A DNA stretch of 64,000 nt from NCBI RefSeq assembly GCF_029227915.1, contig NC_079884.1:15438001-15502000 (forward strand), written 5' to 3'. The notes beneath the pieces are model-generated. The model saw nothing but the letters and a program-made list of their open reading frames with translations. It ran no database searches and was not told the DNA's origin. Positions within the stretch are counted from its first letter, which is position 1; the number at the start of each line of letters is the position of its first letter. The DNA comes from Hydractinia symbiolongicarpus (Eukaryota > Cnidaria > Hydrozoa > Anthoathecata > Hydractiniidae). The translations under genes were made by a program, and so were the position numbers. This document shows, in pieces, positions 48,917-59,795 of the stretch.

Positions 48917-50270
48917 GTGACTTCTTGTAGCTTCCCTGCAACTGTTCTAATTGTGTTTTTAGACTTTCAATGTTCAGATAAAGTTCAGAATGAGTCTGAT
49001 GTGAAGCAAAGTATGGTAACAGATGGCAATGATAGTGAAAACCTTGAAAACGAAAGCGGTGATTACTTAACAAATCGAAAACAATGTTTTTCTTTTAAAC
49101 AATCTTTTTCAAAACTTAAAATGATTAGTTGTGGAGTGCCACAGAAATTAATTTTAAGGCCGACTTGAACGACATTTTTAACACCTCAACCCTTTTAAAT
49201 TTTTTATGTTTGCAGACGATACCAATCTTTATTTTCTCACACAAAGACGTAATAACTCTTTATGAGACAGTAAACTATGAACTAAAACATCTAACTGACT
49301 AGTTTAAGGCAAATAAACTTTCATTAAACACAAGTAAGACAAAATACACGCTCTTCCAAAACTCATGTATGACAGATAACTTATCACTCCAACTTCCTAA
49401 ACTTTTCTTGAATATTAGTCAAATTCAACGTGAAAGCTCTATAAAATTCCTTGGTACAATACTTGACGACAATCGTACCTGGAAAAATCATATTCATGAA
49501 GTTGAGAATAAAATTTCAGAAAATATTGGATTATTGTATAAAGCTAAACCGTACTTAAATAGTAATTGTCTAAAATCACTGTGTTTCTCATTCATACATA
49601 GTTACATCACATTACGGAAATATAGCATGCACATCGACGAGTAGAAATAAATGTAAACAAATATATTCTTAACAGAAACATGCTATAAGAATAATTCTCA
49701 ATGCCGATAGGTACACCCAAGGAGGTACACCACTGCAGAACCCCTTTTGACAAAAATTGAAATTTTAAACGTATATAAGCTTAACATTCTACAAACACTT
49801 ATCTTTATGTTCAGAGTTAAATGAAATCTTACACCTAAAATCTTCTCGGACCAATTCTCAACTGTAAATCATAGGTATGGGACCAGACTTTCAAAATATG
49901 GTTTTAAATTACCAACACCTAAATTGCCATGTTCAAAGTTTTCCACACATTTTCGCGGTCCTCATATGTGGAACCGTAGATACCTTATTTACAACGACTA
50001 AAACTGTTGACTCTGAGAATCAGTTAAAAATATTTCTTCTAAATTAAGACATCAAAGACCTCTGCTAATTCAAAATAGCGTTATGCTTCTTTTTCTACTT
50101 TACCCTTTTTGTTAATATAGACCATAGATTGTAAATAAATGTTGCTCGCTTTAGGGGCTTGATGATAAGACAAAATATGTCTTCTGCTTGCCCCTGTCAT
50201 ATTGTTAACACTTATATGACTACATTTTTTGTATATATTTTTGTCGGCGAATATATACTACTACTACTAA
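48917..50270 (+). mobile_element. Second non-LTR retrotransposon remnant, plus strand
   Basis: Reverse-transcriptase pieces read in order through frameshifts: DYLTNRKQCFSFKQSFSK and SCGVPQ (49040-49150), an ADDTN block near 49216, SLNTSKTKYTLFQN, then SIKFLGTILDDNRTWKNHI in the open stretch 49369-49644. The 3' end has TTGTATATATTTTTGTCGG and a (TAC)n tail near 50255-50268, typical of CR1/L2-type 3' ends. The first 130 bp (acidic peptide VQNESDVKQSMVTDGNDSEN) may belong to another element. It is inactive, with many stops. Confidence 0.75.
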
Positions 50271-50309
50271 TCCTTACCCGCGTTACTCAAAATAAATTTT
50301 AACATATCA

Positions 50310-50985
50310 GAGAAAAGTTCATTTCATAGAATTTGCTCTTAATAAATCCAACTACCAACCAATGGATATTCCTATAAAAGTGAAAAAAATAAAAGGTGTT
50401 ACTGAAAATAAGCAGGATCAAAAGAAAATATTTATAATTTTTTAAACCTGCAGCCAGATTCACCTCTTAAGACAACCGTTGTTGATGGAAAGAGCAAAGC
50501 TATGCTGTATTAACTTTATGATTTCACAAAAGGAGGTACGGATATCGTTGACCAACGGATGGGGTTTCATACCAGCAAATTAAAATCACGAAATTGGTCG
50601 ATGGTAGCATTTGTTTGTGAAGGCGTCTACTTTATTTGCCCTAAATAATTAGATAGATCCTTTCATTTTGGCAAGTGTTTTTTTTCAGTCTTTTTTGTCC
50701 TTTCCTCAAGCAACGATGCGACAAACTTAAAGCCAACACCAATCAAAAAATTGCTCTGACTCTTGCTTCAATGGGTATATGACAAATTACATAAACCCAA
50801 ACCAGGAAATTCAAAATTTCCCGCAGTAGGTGAAAGGAGAAGTTCTCAATGCATATTTTGCATTGAGAAATTGGTGCAACTCAAAACAAAATCACTGAGT
50901 CAAGACTTAATATGTCATTTGTGCGGTAAAAATACATTAACCTTGTCTGTATTTGTGATAGTTGTATGGACTTACAATAAAAAAA
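50310..50985 (+). pseudogene. piggyBac-like transposase remnant (C-terminal part)
   Basis: FTKGGTDIVDQRMGFHTSK followed by SRNWSMVAF (50523-50610) matches the conserved block around the last catalytic aspartate of piggyBac transposases. A C-terminal cysteine cluster (CIFC...CHLCGK, about 50850-50930) resembles their terminal zinc-binding domain. Stops and frameshifts break it, and the N-terminal half is absent or separated by the retrotransposon remnant just upstream. Confidence 0.6.
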
Positions 50986-51400
50986 AGTGTCCGCTATAGA
51001 GAGGTGTCCGCTACATAGAGGTTCTTCCCAAAATTAGCTCAAATTTCTTCAAAAACCATCCCAGGACTATTAGGGCGTATTGAAATCGACCGTAAGGTGT
51101 ATCAAGAGACTGGTTTTGGGAGAAGAAAGACAGTGAAGACAATATATTGAAGTTATGCTTTATACCTTTCTTTCAAAACTAAAACAAGCCTGTCCGCTGT
51201 GGAGAGGTCAGTTCCAGCGGGTAATGTCAATCGGGACCTTGAAATGATGTCCGTTATATAGAGGTGTCCCTTATAAAGTGTCCGCTACATGGAAGTTTTG
51301 TTATGAGAGTTTGACCGTCGTTTTATCCGTTTCCAAGAAAAGTGTTCGTTGTAGAGAGGTGTTCGCTATAAAAGATGTCCGCTATAAGGTGATTTCACTG
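50986..51400 (+). mobile_element. Truncated pogo-like Tc1/mariner element
   Basis: Repeated GTCCGCTATAGAGAGGTG-type motifs run through the region. The right end reads GATTTCACTG followed by TA, matching termini of the CAGT...GCGGAC class. All motifs point the same way, so only one half of the element remains. The 62301 element belongs to the same broad type. Confidence 0.5.
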
Positions 51401-51443
51401 TAGTTGTATTAAATTTCCTTTGCGTGTTTCTGTTTTCTACTTA

Positions 51444-51608
51444 GGTGCTGTTCACAAACTTAAACTTCGAAATCAAAGAATCTTTTCCCTAATGGCTAGG
51501 GGCGGAGTAGAATTATACGTACATATTACAAGGAATAAAGAGCCTGCTATTAAAATGAAATCTTTGAGAACATTAACATTCCTTCGATCTACTTGTCAAA
51601 TAAAATAA
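51444..51608 (+). other. Exon-like open frame, unrecognised
   Basis: Preceded by a possible acceptor (TTTTCTACTTAG). It encodes a basic peptide containing LMARGGVELYVHITRNK, ends with TAA and has AATAAA overlapping the stop. It converges on the Schlafen-like gene 33 bp away. No partner exons were found; it could be the last exon of an unseen gene or transposon debris. Confidence 0.25.
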
Positions 51609-51640
51609 TGAAAACAGTTTTTTCTTCTTCAAGATTTCTT

Positions 51641-53482
51641 TCACAAGATTCGGCAAACAAATGAATACTTAGAGCGTTTTCTGAAAGATTGCATTTCAAA
51701 TTTGGTGTTTGTCATTTTCTCTTTTGAATTTAATAATTCAGTTTTCATTTCCCTTTCTTTTCTTTCGTATGCTTCTTGCATTTCTTGCAATTTGACTTCA
51801 ATTCGACGATGATTCTCGTTGATCGTTTCCTCTAACTCTTCCAGCTTCATTAAGTTCAGATTATTACTGTAGCTTTCTTGGGCCAAAATAACATCTTCTG
51901 ACGTTATTGCATTTTTACTGTCGCAACTTTTATAGTTACCATCAGAGAAGTTAACCTTATTTGACGTAAAATTCACACGACACCACTCCACAATTTGTGT
52001 TGCCTTTAAAGGTCCTTCAACACTACCATCACGACGTACATATATTTCGCCTCGATCATTTTGGTATAGCGAATTCGTAACGTTTGGTCGGTTCACAGAC
52101 ACTTCTAAAACTTTCAGGAGTGGGTCAATCGAGTCACTTAGATTATCACTGGCCATTAGTTTGACTGGTATAAAATTGATTAAATATAAGTTTGGTAACA
52201 CGTGCGGTTGGAATTGTTTAATGGTGTTATCTATTTGACACCGAGCAATGTCTTCTTGCTTTCGTGTGCAGTTGATGCCGTATACTTTACAGTTATCGTT
52301 GACACCAATCATCAATCGACCACCTACAAAATAGCAGCTGGAAATTTTCACTGATAGATATAAAAAATGCATTTTTATGCGCATATCAAAGATGAAAATG
52401 TTCAGTAATTTAGACATGTGTGAAGTATATCCTAACAATGATGACATATAGACTCAAGAAGCTTTTTAACAATAAAATATAATGCTTATATTAGAATATG
52501 GATTAGCAGTCTAAAAAAAGCATTTGACTTTAAAAATACAAAGGAGAAAAATTATTGTCCATAAGCAGGTTTAGATCGTCAGCAACTTCATTCCGAGAAC
52601 CTCTCTTCTCTTTTTGTTACGAGATAGAAAAGAGGAAGCCCTTAAAACGAGACAGAGTTCAAAAGCACAGCATAAATTAGGCCAACGCTTTTAAATGGGG
52701 CATATTTTAATATTTCATCCTCTTAACAATTTCAAGAAATTTGACTTCAGGTTTGAATTTGACTTCAATTTAACTCAAAAAATATATTAGAAAGCTAAAA
52801 TGTTTTCTCGTCTTCGTTGTAGAAACGATACATTAGCAATTTAGTTTACCTTCGCTGTTAAGAAAAGCACAAATATATTTTCTAATGTGAGGCACAAGCA
52901 TTTTCTTCAGTAATTTCCGGCACCACGTTTATATTCAGTCACTCGATCTTCGACAGGTAAATGTTGACCACGGTATAATTCTTTTTTGTACTGACTAACG
53001 GTCATTTCACGGTTCATTACCTCATTATAATACCCGTCATCACTCGTGCATAAGATTGGTGCCGATCTGCTACGTTTTAAAAGGGTTTTATTTCCATCAA
53101 AAGAAACTTTTATTTTCTTATTTTTTTTACTACGAACTGATCGCCTTTTACGAACTTGCAGGGGTAAACCGTCGACCAAAATATCTAAGTTCTTTAAACC
53201 TTCTAACTGGTAAGCTTGATTCTCCTCGTTTTTGTTTGATAAAACAACAAAAGCGTATTTCCGAGGGTTTTTTTTAGAATAACGTTGGAAGACAGTGAAT
53301 CTAAAATCTGGTACTTTAATGTTAATGTTCAGGAATAATTGTTGTATGGTGCATATAATAAAACGAGTGGAGCAATCATACTTGAGGTTACCAAGAAAGA
53401 TTTCATACTTCGGAATGGTCGATTCATCTTCATGTTCTGAGATTGCAAGGAGGCTTTTTGAACGCTTAGGAGAATTAGTCAT
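51641..53482 (-). CDS. RRM + Schlafen-like (AlbA_2, SLFNL1-type) protein, apparent frameshift
   Basis: Two exons: 53482-52850 and 52323-51641 (donor GAAG|GTAAAC, acceptor TTTTGTAG). Residues 26-113 look like an RRM, with RNP2-like IFLGNL and RNP1-like RKYAFVVL, followed by a basic KRRSVRSKKNKK stretch. The Schlafen AlbA_2 domain starts at LPVEDRVTEYKRG and continues through KYICAFLNSEG into GGRLMIGVNDN across the intron. An E-x4-E pair (VEDRVTEYK) and the aspartate of GVND match the catalytic triad E205/E210/D248 known from SLFN13. The C-terminal 60 residues form a charged coiled coil. As written, a TGA at 52907-52909 stops exon 1; one extra base just before it would restore frame and also the phase needed at the splice junction. 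The full product would be about 438 aa. Either a recent null allele or a sequence error. Confidence 0.75.
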
Positions 53483-53489
53483 GATGGCA

Positions 53490-54567
53490 ACTTCTCTGAA
53501 AATACAAAACGATACGCCACATTCTTGCTAAAGTTATTTGACGTTCTGCGTTAGCTACACATTCGTTTATTTAAGCTATTTGACGTCATTGAATTTGAGG
53601 CTAGTTGTTAAGTCAGGCGCAATGACAGTAGCAGCGAGATAAAGTTACCCTAAATACTACAAAAATAAAAATATTCACACAGGTACATTTTCAAATGAAG
53701 GATAAATGAACCTGTTTTATAAGGTTGGCATCAGCGTTCCGTTTTTTTTTCTTCTTTGTGTCAATAAAATACACCTTTTCGAACTTAATTATCATTACAT
53801 CATTGACATAAAGGCGAGGCATTTCTTAGCATTAAAAAATTTACCTAATAAGTGGAGTGTTTTTTGTTATTACTGATATTGTAATTGTTCATTTTTCTAA
53901 AGAATTGCAGATTTTTTTTAAACAAAACTAAGTCTTCTGTAAAAGAATACTATATTTTGCGATGGCGAGTCAGGAAAGATAGCAAAATACCTAAAACAAG
54001 ACACTTGAAGAATTTAAAGTTTATTATTATTTCTGCATTTTCACCGTCCTTAATTATTAAAGGTTGAGGTATAAGGAACTCAAACTATTTTCGGCGAAGA
54101 TACATACCGAGCCGATTTCATACAATATTGTAGTGTGAAAAAGAGAAGATTGTCTAATTCAAATATCCATAACAAAAAAAACAAAAAGACTGACCAAAAC
54201 AGAGCATATGTTTATATATGTTATGCTGACAAAAAAAACATACATTACGCATCAGGAAATTTCTGGTAACATAAATGTAACATAATTTCTTGTTTGCGTC
54301 ATTATTAATTCCTGAATGTAAGGCTCGTTAAGCTGTAAGTTCAAAAAATAACAGTCCCTTTTAAGCTATTTTCCTGGTCTTATTGGTGCATGAGAGTTCT
54401 GCTGGGATCTTGTTCAATCCATTTAATGAGTAGTCTGCAAGCTCAAGTAATAGTGTCATTATGTGATTTTAATAAGTAATTTGACAAAGCCACTTTGTCA
54501 AGACGAAGTTTATTGCGTCGAAATTCTTTCTTTACGCTTTTCGATTGATTGAAGTAAAAATAAAATA
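53490..54567. other. Intergenic upstream of the Schlafen-like gene
   Basis: No gene, RNA or element boundary recognised. It should contain the promoter of the minus-strand gene, but no clear signal is visible. Confidence 0.35.
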
Positions 54568-54568
54568 A

Positions 54569-54616
54569 AACTTTTTGACGTGATCATCAAGAAAGTGATG
54601 ATCACGTCAAAAAGTT
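54569..54616. repeat. Perfect 20-bp inverted repeat (hairpin)
   Basis: AACTTTTTGACGTGATCATC (54569-54588), an 8-nt loop AAGAAAGT, then the exact reverse complement (54597-54616). The arms carry a TGACGTGATCA core. It may be a miniature foldback or a regulatory palindrome. A terminator role is unlikely in a eukaryote. Confidence 0.85.
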
Positions 54617-54931
54617 GACTTGAATACTCTTCACTTGTAAAATACATCTCTTTAATCCCCTGTCCTAAAAATTCGTATATACAAAAGAATTACAGACATC
54701 CGGATCAAAGATACGCAAAAAAGTTTGAAATAAATCTATTTATGTGTTGATATTACCTTGAAAATCGAGAACTGCATCAACTTTCTCAAGTTTTTGGCTT
54801 AGTCAAAATTGTAACGAAATATGTTTTGAGAAGCTAAATGAGTTTTTCAAGCGAAGTATAGTTTGTTAGAAATCGAACTATTTTGCTTTTGAGGAAAACT
54901 ACATAAGAAACTAATGATAACATTGTTCGAA

Positions 54932-55012
54932 CAACCTTGTCCACAGGACTTCTTATTGGTCTCTCGTTGTCCGATATTCAAAAAGAGACAACAGGTCCCG
55001 GGATCGAGGTTG
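54932..55012. mobile_element. CAACCTCG-type MITE
   Basis: 81 bp: left end CAACCTTGTCCACAGGAC, right end GTCCCGGGATCGAGGTTG, forming an imperfect inverted repeat. The interior (GAGACAACAGGTC) matches the copy at 29508. No target duplication is visible. Confidence 0.65.
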
Positions 55013-55266
55013 GGACTTAAACAAATACCGCCTGTTTTTTTAAGACCATATCAATGTTTTACGCACAAAGAAACAGCCCATACATACTAGATCTTCCTGT
55101 CCTGCACTACCTAGTCACACAACTCCAAGCACGTCTGATACTTTCTTCTTTAATAAAAAAATCTTGTTTTATTCAACCGAATGTTACGTTCCCTTAAAAG
55201 TAGAACACACTTCCAATTGCTAGGAAATTTCTTCCAATAAAATCGAGACGTCGATTTTTTATGCAA

Positions 55267-55365
55267 CAATCTCGTCCAATAACAACTTTTTTTTCGCTTT
55301 CTGATGTGTGACTGGCGCGTAGCAAAATGTTAGAATGCGAAAAATAAGCCCCGGGAACGAGATTG
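55267..55365. mobile_element. CAACCTCG-type MITE, diverged copy
   Basis: 99 bp between CAATCTCGTCC on the left and GCCCCGGGAACGAGATTG on the right. Same terminal pattern as the other three copies, with C-to-T change in both ends. Confidence 0.55.
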
Positions 55366-56154
55366 ATTTTGTGATGAATTGAAAGCAGCCACGTTGAGGG
55401 CTATCGATTAGACTTAACTAATGCACAAGGAAGATTTTTGACAACCATAACACGCAAAAAGGATTATTATACATAAGATGATAGATCTCTTTTTCTATAT
55501 TCCTAGACTAGGGCTAGTTTTCAGATACTTTACCGAGTTTACGGTGCGCTCAGTTACATTGTGCTTAACAAGCGTTTGCAGAGTAATTCATATTTGTATA
55601 AAATTTGTAGGAAATGACCTAATGTTTATCCGCTTCTCGAATTTTTCGAAAATCCTACGTGCATGTGTGAGTTTTTTATATTTTAATGGCGGTATTCAAG
55701 CAACTAAATAGACTTTTTTTAAAAATTTTTTTTGGTGTAGATATGAATCACATGATCATTGTTAATTTTGGGTAATAAATTTCAATTATCGATGAGAGGG
55801 GCTCGATAACAAATATCCATAGTAATTTCAAAAGTTTTTCTCTGTGTGAAAGGTGCGGGAATGTGTTTGCATTCAGTGCCGTTTTACGGGGCAGTTTTAA
55901 GTAGTTCTTTATATTACCTGGGAGACAGGTTGTAAAACGACAACTTAGGATTATTCTATTCACTCTATTATTCCTGCCGCTATATTAGTATTTCAACCTC
56001 AGGAAAAAAGCATGTTTACTAGAGATACGAGAATATTAGAATGGCGGAATTTTTTCAATGCATGGAAAGTACGTCAGTACTATTTTCAAAATTCATATAA
56101 TTATGAATTATGGTACGTAAAAAGCATAAAAAGAGATCAGGAAAAATCTGTCCC
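55366..56154. other. Intergenic, unrecognised
   Basis: Contains GGCGGAATTTTTTCAA (56044), similar to GGCGGAATTATTTTTTCAA at 59314 beyond the other side of the large transposon. This hints at a dispersed repeat, but no boundaries can be set. Open frames at 55478-55711 and 56012-56215 have no support. Confidence 0.3.
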
Positions 56155-56219
56155 GTGGCATTTATCTGCCATTTTGAAGTATACTTATATCTTGATACTT
56201 GATACATTAAATTAAGTGA

Positions 56220-56462
56220 AGTTAATGTCGAATTTCGACGCTTAAAGGAGCTAAGAACGCTTAGAAGAGCGCTAAAGACTCTTAAAGAAGCTAACTGTCA
56301 AAATTCGACGCTTAGAAGAGCTAAGGACGCTTAGAACAACGCTAAGGACTCTTAGAGGAGCTCACTGTCGAATTTCGACGCTTAGAAGAGCTAAGGACGC
56401 TTAGAACAGCGCTAAGGACTCTTAAAACAGCGCTAAGAACGCTTAAAAGGGTTAGGTGTAAA
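56220..56462 (+). repeat. Left subterminal tandem repeats of the 3-kb transposon
   Basis: Short units CGCTTAGAAGAGCTAAGGA and CGCTAAGGACTCTTAGA alternate and are organised into about three blocks of 70 bp, each opened by the palindrome GTCGAATTTCGAC. Confidence 0.85.
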
Positions 56463-56639
56463 CCAACTAAACGAGCCAATCAAATATGTTCTTTCAGTGC
56501 ATAAATTAGTTGTAAACCACCTGATTGGACGGATTTTTATCAAGCGACTAAATTGACGCCTACCTCTTCAATACATCCCGCCATCATCGACGAAGAGGAA
56601 GGAAGAGAGGATATCGAGGATTTGTTTATTTAGAAGTTA

Positions 56640-57530
56640 TGTCTGCGATTGAAGATATAGAGCTATGTTTCGACTATTAACTAAAAATGGAATTACTGCA
56701 ACTCATAAAGTTGTTCGTTACGCACCAAAATATCTGGGTCCGAAAGGTGTTGCACACAGAAAAGCACACAAGTTAGTTGGAAGGAAGTATAACGAGAAAA
56801 GGCTTAACGTAGTTAGGCATTTGAACGAAAATGATAAACTGAAATCTTTCGGGTTCGGCATACATGGCTGTATTGATGGTTATATCCGAAAAATGTTATA
56901 GTTGCGAGTTTGCCTATCAGATAAGGATCCTGCTGTTGTAGCTTTTTTCCGATAAGTTTTGTATCACAGATTGGTGGGACATTTAAGAAAATAAGAGCCG
57001 ATCGACGTGTAGAAAACACGAACATCGCTGGAATTCTAGGGTTTTTCAATCGTCATAAACCAAACTATATAAGTTCTTTCAACATCCAACCAAAAAATAG
57101 TGGTGGTCATTCCTCCGTAAACGTTTTTTGGATTGGTGGAAGAACCTCGAGGTTATTATGATGATGGCAATCCTAAACATTATCAGTGCGTGCAGTTTTG
57201 ATTCTACGGAGTTTTGAAAGATGATCTTTCAGAAGTTTGTAATGACTGGAATCACCATAGCATCAGACCCGTAAGAAATTTGGAATCTGCATCGGGTAAA
57301 CCTAATTTCCTATGCTACAGTCACCCTGGTACCACGGATGGGAAAGTAGCAGTTTATAATTCTGATGTGTATACTGCAACGTCAATTTGCAAAGACGCAT
57401 CTATGTATTGCTGTGAACATACATATGCGAAATTATGCATTCTGTGTATGCATAATTTAAACTTGGAAATACCTAAAAATTCAAATGATTCTGAACAATT
57501 ATATAAAAGACTTATCTCTATATTGTAAAT
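56640..57530 (+). pseudogene. Integrase-core (DDE) transposase pseudogene
   Basis: In-order pieces of an rve-like integrase protein known from cnidarian and fish transposons: YRAMFRLLTKNGITATHK, YLGPKGVAHRKAHKL, NDKLKSFGFGIHGCIDGY (open to 56901), then in other frames TFKKIRADRRVENTNIAG (about 56970-57030) and VCNDWNHHSIRPVRNLESAS (57235-57295). In relatives as I recall them, the segment before DKL reads W-H-I-D-G-x. Here it is R-H-L-N-E-N, so the first catalytic Asp seems lost. No RIE-x-WW block with the catalytic Glu is found. The N terminus is missing and several frameshifts occur. Inactive. Confidence 0.6.
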
Positions 57531-58799
57531 ATTTTGGATATGAACAGGAAAATATTGAATTGGAGGTATTTTTCTTCTTTGGTTACCTACAAAAAGGAAT
57601 TATAATTGATAACGTTCTTTCACACTCCTCAAATATAATCACGGTATTTTTGAAGTATGTAGAACCACAAAAAATCCGAGGGACCTCCTTGGAAGGAATA
57701 AAACTTTCAAACTGTGGTTTTGTATAAAAACGAAAAGTTCCCGTTTTCAGAGTTTATCCATAGATTTTTTTTTGTTCAGAGTAAAGAGTAACTTACGCAA
57801 AATGCCTTTCTTGTAGCGACGAGAGGAACGGTACGTAATTGTACGCATTAAAAAATATCACCTCAGAATATTGCGCTTGATTTTTTTCTGAGAAGCTTTC
57901 TGGGAAACTGCCTAAATTACACATAGGTCTGGCTATGCTGACATTTTGAAAGTGATACAATGTCTTTCGTTTCCAGTACTCTTGCTATTTTAAATAATAA
58001 TTGAAGAAATTTAGCTATCGGAATTTAAGTGCATCGAAATGCGCAACCTTGAATTAAGTGTGAAATGGCAAAGTTGATACTTCACACACAACTCTCAGAC
58101 ACAAAATATCACTCATGAATAAGAGTCGCCCAGCTTTTGAGTTTTGCATAACGCATATTACTAGTGGGTATAACAATGTGAAACTAAAAACAAACAACTT
58201 CATGCTGCTTTAATATTACAGATAAAAATAATCGTCTAGAATAAAAAAAATTACAAATATAGTGATACATTTTTATACATGAAGGTATAATGCCTAAAAA
58301 TAAAAAAAAGTTCGATAGTCTTACCATTTCATAACATCAGGAAAATGTAGTCAGCTAGCTTAGAGATTATTCTCCGCTAACGTCGATGAGATGAGATAAA
58401 GCACAATATACACATGACCCAATTTCCTTTCGTGACAGAAGGTTGCTGCATTTAGATTTCTTCCCTGTAATATATAACTCAGCGAATCTGGTTTACTCAA
58501 GCTAACTAGATGTGAGAAAAAACGAATAGAAATTTGAAATCAAAAATCAAAAAAATCAACACAAAATAATGTTAAGTAATAAAATCAACTCACATAGAAC
58601 TCAGAAATGTCGGTCGCAACCATCTGTTCTTGATTGTGAGTTAAAAATGGAAGGACGCCACAGGAGAAGAGTATTTTATACATAAACGAATGACGTCATT
58701 CGCTGAACTGATTTCCCGCGTTTATTTTTGACTAATCAAAGAACAGGTTATTGAATAAACAACAAACACCCTCAACAGGACAAAAGCTACGGTGTAAGC
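57531..58799. other. Non-coding interior of the 3-kb transposon
   Basis: No second protein recognised. An open frame at 57485-57727 overlaps the transposase tail and has no family signal. Confidence 0.4.
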
Positions 58800-59150
58800 G
58801 TCGAAAATTAAACAGTTTAGGCGTCCGTAGCTTTTCTAAGCGTTCTTAGCTCTTCTAAGCGTCGAAATTCGACAGTTAGCTCTTCTAAGCAGCGAAAATC
58901 GACGCTTAGCTATTCTAGGTGTCCGAAATCGATACTTAGCCTTCCTAAGCGTCGAAATATCGAGAGTTAGCTCTTCTAACCGTCAAATTTCGACAATTAG
59001 CTCTTCTAACCGTCAAATTTCGACAGTTAGTTCCTCTAAGAGTCCTTAGCGCTGTTTTAGACGTCCTTAGCTCTTTTAAGCGTCCTTAGCGCTCTTCTAA
59101 GCGTCCTTAGCTCTTCTAAGCGTCGAAATTCGACAGTTAGCTACACTAAA
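58800..59150 (-). repeat. Right subterminal tandem repeats of the 3-kb transposon
   Basis: The reverse complement shows the same GCTAAGGACGCTTAGAAGAG and GTCGAATTTCGAC units as the left terminus, about 350 bp long. Confidence 0.85.
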
Positions 59151-59795
59151 TTAACATATCAAGTATCAAGATATAATTATACCTATATAATGGCAGATAC
59201 TTGCCACGTACACAAGATCCTTCTTACACTATTCGGCTGAAATGTTGGAGAACATCGATGCGGTACAAATCGAGAAAAATACACAGCAGTTCCGGATGCA
59301 GGATCATCGGAGAGGCGGAATTATTTTTTCAACCTATGAGGAATATTAGAGAGGCGTGAATAATTGAAGTAAATACGGTATCCACAATTTTTTAGAGCCA
59401 CCGTACAAAGAGAATTATAGTTCATAAAAGTGTCGTTGCTTCAGATTTACTATTTTTAACCTTGCCGCCAGGGCGCTTTTTACCCCAGGGTCTCTTTTTC
59501 TTAGGTATTAATAGAATTCTTAACATGTCTTGTAAAATTAATTTTAGCTACGCCATATAACTAAAATTCTTTTATATTTACTTTTGTACAAACTTTGACA
59601 AGCTATAATGGAGAAATGTATAAAGTTTTATGTTAGAGGGTCTCTACTCGGGTCCTGTTTTTATTAATATTCGAAGAAATTTGTTGCCATGTGTTTTGTA
59701 AACAATTAAGATGGTACCCTTTTCAAACTAAAATGAGCAATAGCCATAAACAAGTGAGCTACAGTGTGTACGAAAAGCCATTGCATTAGATAACT

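Larger units (their letters stand above)
56155..59207 (+). mobile_element. DNA transposon with long, internally repetitive inverted termini (about 3.05 kb)
   Basis: The left end reads GTGGCATTTATCTGCC, then ATATCTTGATACTTGATA and TGTCGAATTTCGACGCTTA. The reverse complement of the right end reads GTGGCAAGTATCTGCC, ATATCTTGATACTTGATA and TGTCGAATTTCGACGCTTA. The termini extend inward about 300-400 bp (56155-56460 and 58800-59207) and are filled with GCTAAGGACGCTTAGAA-type units. Three blocks of about 70 bp begin at GTCGAATTTCGAC (56226, 56298 and 56367). The interior carries a broken integrase-core transposase (56640-57530) on the plus strand. The exact outer ends and target duplication are not resolved. 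Confidence 0.75.
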
